Below are positions 3,938 to 5,368 of a stretch of 5,368 nucleotides of DNA, piece by piece. The translations under genes and the position numbers were made by a program. The notes beneath the pieces are model-generated. The model did no database searches. It was not told where the DNA came from and was given only the letters and a program-made list of their open reading frames with translations. Origin of the DNA: Bacillota bacterium (GTDB lineage: Bacteria > Bacillota > Dehalobacteriia > UBA4068); assembly GCA_009778255.1 (NCBI GenBank), contig WRKD01000079.1, positions 1 through 5,368 of the forward strand. The letters run 5' to 3'. Each line of letters starts with the position of its first letter. The first letter of the stretch is position 1.

Positions 3938-5368
3938 ATGAAGTATCCCGTGACTGATGTGGAAAGAAAAAGACGCAGTTTTTCCAGGATCGCCGAAGTA
4001 TTGGAAATGCCAAACTTGATCGAGGTACAGAAACGATCTTATCAGCACTTTTTGGATGAAGGATTAAAAGAAATATTTCAGGACGTATCACCCATACAGG
4101 ATTTTACAGGAAACCTGGTTTTAGAATTCACCGATTATTCCTTTGGAGAACCAAAATACGATGTGGACGAATGCCGTTCGCGCGACACTACTTATGCAGC
4201 TCCTTTGCGGGTTAAAGTTAGGTTGATCAATAAAGAAAGCGGCGAAGTAAAAGAGCAAGATGTTTTTATGGGCGACTTCCCGTTGATGACAGATAATGGT
4301 ACTTTTATTATCAACGGCGCCAAACGAGTTATTGTCAGTCAGCTAGTACGCTCGCCCGGCGTGTATTTTCATGAAAGCCACGATCCAAACGGTGAAAAGC
4401 TTTATGGTGCAACCGTTATTCCTAACCGCGGAGCTTGGTTAGAGTTGGAATCGGATGTACAAGGCTGTATATATGTACGAGTAGATCGTATGCGTAAAAT
4501 ACCGGCTACGGTGCTTATACGCTCTTTGGGTTATGCCAATAACGAAGAAATACTTAATCTGTTTAATCAGCATCCTGCTATTGCGATGACGCTGGAAAAA
4601 GACCCTTCCTCCAATACAGAGGAAGCTTTAGTGGAAATATATAAGCGCCTGCGCCCGGGCGAGCCGCCTACAGTGGATTCGGCCCGCTTATTGTTGCATG
4701 GCTTTTTCTTTGACCCCAAACGTTACGATTTGGGTAAAGTAGGACGCTATAAACTGGATAAAAAACTCAAGCATGGCATATTGAAGCGGGTTAATGATGA
4801 AGGCCTGGTATGGAGCGACGAAGTTCAAGCTTATATTGAAGTAGAAGAACAGCCGCTGTATAACAATTATTTGCGTCATCTTACCAAACCAGATATAGTG
4901 CAAACGGTGTTGTATTTTTTGCGTTTAACAGACGGTTTAGAAAGCGCGGATGATATAGATCATTTGGGTAACCGCCGCCTGCGCAGCGTTGGAGAATTGT
5001 TGCAAAACCAATTCCGCATAGGGCTAAGCCGTATGGAGCGCGTAGTGCGCGAGCGTATGACCATTCAAGATGTTGAATCTATTACGCCTCAGTTATTGGT
5101 CAATATTCGCCCGGTGGTAGCCGCTATAAAGGAATTTTTTGGTTCTTCGCAGCTTTCGCAGTTTATGGATCAAACCAATCCCTTAGCGGAATTAACGCAT
5201 AAGCGGCGTCTTTCCGCCTTAGGCCCCGGCGGCCTTTCGCGAGAACGCGCCGGGTTTGAAGTTCGCGACGTGCATCATAGTCACTATGGCCGTATGTGCC
5301 CTATTGAAACGCCGGAAGGGCCTAATATCGGCTTGATAGGTTCGCTTTCCACATATGCGCGCATTAAT
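3938..5368 (+). CDS. rpoB: RNA polymerase beta subunit, N-terminal 477 residues (3'-truncated by window edge)
   Basis: An open frame of 477 codons runs off the right edge without a stop; the full protein is normally about 1,150-1,250 residues in Bacillota. The N-terminus carries RRSFSRIAEVLEMPNLIEVQ (13-32), then SYQHFLDEG, DFTGNL and the protrusion motif NGAKRVIVSQLVRSPGVYF. The fork/rifampicin region follows: GSSQLSQFMDQ (402-412), NPLAELTHKRR (414-424) and LSALGPGGL (425-433). It is followed by HHSHYGRMCPIETPEGPNIG. RpoB forms one pincer of RNA polymerase and part of the active site. Residues equivalent to E. coli Q513, D516, H526, R529 and S531 (here Q408, D411, H421, R424, S426) are wild-type. 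Ala417 at the E. coli S522 position is usual in Bacillus. ATG 3938 is the first possible start, since TGA precedes it in frame. Confidence 0.98.
   Translation, partial: MKYPVTDVERKRRSFSRIAEVLEMPNLIEVQKRSYQHFLDEGLKEIFQDVSPIQDFTGNLVLEFTDYSFGEPKYDVDECRSRDTTYAAPLRVKVRLINKESGEVKEQDVFMGDFPLMTDNGTFIINGAKRVIVSQLVRSPGVYFHESHDPNGEKLYGATVIPNRGAWLELESDVQGCIYVRVDRMRKIPATVLIRSLGYANNEEILNLFNQHPAIAMTLEKDPSSNTEEALVEIYKRLRPGEPPTVDSARLLLHGFFFDPKRYDLGKVGRYKLDKKLKHGILKRVNDEGLVWSDEVQAYIEVEEQPLYNNYLRHLTKPDIVQTVLYFLRLTDGLESADDIDHLGNRRLRSVGELLQNQFRIGLSRMERVVRERMTIQDVESITPQLLVNIRPVVAAIKEFFGSSQLSQFMDQTNPLAELTHKRRLSALGPGGLSRERAGFEVRDVHHSHYGRMCPIETPEGPNIGLIGSLSTYARIN

Noticed and set aside
3885..4091. Minus-strand open frame of 68 codons over the rpoB leader and start
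   Set aside because: No independent signals and overlaps the rpoB start on the other strand.
4688..4903. Minus-strand open frame of 71 codons within rpoB
   Set aside because: Lies entirely inside the conserved rpoB reading frame; no motif.
1..5368. Mobile element, CRISPR, phage or defence system
   Set aside because: Every gene is a core translation, transcription or export gene in a conserved order. There are no spaced repeats, transposase motifs or atypical composition.

Overview
The window is a highly conserved housekeeping locus of a Gram-positive-type bacterium. It holds the end of tuf (EF-Tu), then rpmG-secE-nusG, rplK-rplA, rplJ-rplL and the first 477 codons of rpoB, all on the + strand. 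Gene order, strong AGGAGG-type Shine-Dalgarno sites, a Bacillus-like NPLAELTHKRR rifampicin region in RpoB and a moderately AT-rich base composition point to Bacillota. A Clostridia or Negativicutes lineage is my guess. Genus cannot be fixed from this stretch. No phage, transposon, CRISPR, toxin or tRNA signal is visible.

Layout: 1-90 is the EF-Tu C-terminus. 91-302 carries a TTGACA promoter and a leader hairpin in front of rpmG (303-452), secE (479-697) and nusG (722-1246). 1247-1337 holds a small hairpin and an L1-binding operator that mimics 23S rRNA, followed by rplK (1338-1763). A second L1-like element spans the rplK stop codon and runs up to the Shine-Dalgarno of rplA (1792-2490). 2491-2657 is an L10 leader (kink-turn plus intrinsic terminator/antiterminator), followed by rplJ (2658-3194) and rplL (3279-3656). 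3657-3937 holds a strong hairpin terminator, a tandem 15-bp repeat, a near-consensus promoter and a 12-bp palindrome before rpoB (3938 to beyond the right edge).

Functionally the genes link translation and transcription. EF-Tu, L33, L11, L1 and the L10/L12 stalk build or serve the ribosome. SecE belongs to the membrane protein-export channel. NusG couples RNA polymerase to elongation and termination control, and RpoB is the polymerase beta subunit. The RNA elements suggest three regulatory units: L1 feedback on rplKA, L10-L12 attenuation of rplJL, and a terminator plus separate promoter that partly uncouples rpoB from the ribosomal genes.

I see no undescribed multi-gene system. The most interesting signals are in the non-coding RNA: the duplicated L1-type site at the rplK-rplA junction, and the layered control region ahead of rpoB.
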